Assembly (NCBI RefSeq): GCF_013373865.1
Contig: NC_050470.1
Span: 5,688,373-5,752,372, forward strand
DNA length: 64,000 nucleotides
From: Monomorium pharaonis
Lineage: Eukaryota; Arthropoda; Insecta; Hymenoptera; Formicidae
Reading direction: 5' to 3'
The stretch's first letter is position 1. The number at the start of each line of letters is the position of its first letter. Positions 63,515 through 64,000 of this stretch are shown here, piece by piece. The position numbers were made by a program, and so were the translations under genes. The notes under the pieces were generated by a model. The model worked only from the letters and a program-made list of their open reading frames with translations, had not been told where the DNA came from and made no database searches.

Positions 63515-64000
63515 AAACATATATATAGTGTATCACAAATAAAATAAGAAAAATAAAAGATAATAAAACTATTATTTTCTAGAAAATACTATTTATAGAT
63601 ATTATTTTACAAAAAATAAAGCGTAATTTTTCTTTATTTTCTACACAAATAATACTAAATACATACTACAAAATTTACATTTAGATATATATAAAATTAG
63701 ACATAAATAAAATACACGTTCCAAAGTATAATTTCTTTTAAGTAAATTTAAATAAGTTGTTAATTTTTGCTGATTATAGACTGTTATTTTATCTACAGTT
63801 GAAAATCGTACTCTTCTTCCAACAAGTTGCACTAACATTCCTCGAAAGATGGAGACATGTGCATGTTCCTCCATAAAATGCAATTTTACATAAGAATAAA
63901 CAAACAATTAATTAAGTAACTTTTAAGCCTATAAGAGAATTACGCTCAAATTTTGTACTAATATTATCATCACAATAATTTACATATGCGTGTACATATT
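63515..64000. other. AT-rich end of window
   Basis: No gene recognised. The 88-codon minus-strand frame at 63641-63907 is AT-driven and resembles nothing I know. Confidence 0.5.

Overview
The window is AT-rich nuclear DNA from an insect, most likely a hymenopteran and possibly an ant. The evidence is spliced genes with GT-AG introns, a Shal channel exon very close to the Drosophila protein as I remember it, insect DUF745-type coiled-coil genes, long CT/GA and CA microsatellites, and CpG-rich promoter islands in an AT-rich background. The species cannot be fixed from the sequence alone.

Layout. (1) 1-25805: no exon recognised. It is probably the first coding intron of the Shal (Kv4) potassium channel on the minus strand, whose first coding exon is at 25806-26920. 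The stretch holds microsatellites, foldback elements and scattered GC-richer islands. (2) 26921-30500: CpG-rich upstream region of Shal with CT/GA tracts, an RFX-type X-box palindrome and a CRE. (3) 30500-41240: no gene recognised, but there is one promoter-like CpG island near 35.9-36.6 kb. (4) 41241-49397: a compact housekeeping cluster. It holds ARL6IP1 (minus, 5 exons), head-to-head with the ubiquitin-conjugating enzyme UBE2S (plus, 5 exons, one GC-AG intron), which is tail-to-tail with the mRNA export adaptor Aly/REF (THOC4; minus, 5 exons). (5) 52254-59311: two divergently transcribed genes for secreted alanine-rich coiled-coil proteins of the DUF745 type. One is minus with 2 coding exons, the other plus with 5. 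A possible remnant of a third copy lies at 63.4 kb. The pair is bracketed by two inverted copies of one Helitron-like non-autonomous element (about 49971-50563 and 61063-61795), each carrying a roughly 10-bp minisatellite.

The housekeeping genes are functionally unrelated to one another (ER membrane shaping, APC/C ubiquitin chain elongation, mRNA export) and probably share open chromatin through the bidirectional ARL6IP1/UBE2S promoter. The most unusual locus is the DUF745 pair: two secreted structural-looking paralogues with different exon architecture and base composition, apparent TATA/Inr core promoters, and mirror-image transposons around them. Exon boundaries were worked out by hand from splice signals, reading phase and protein family knowledge. 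They have not been checked against transcripts.
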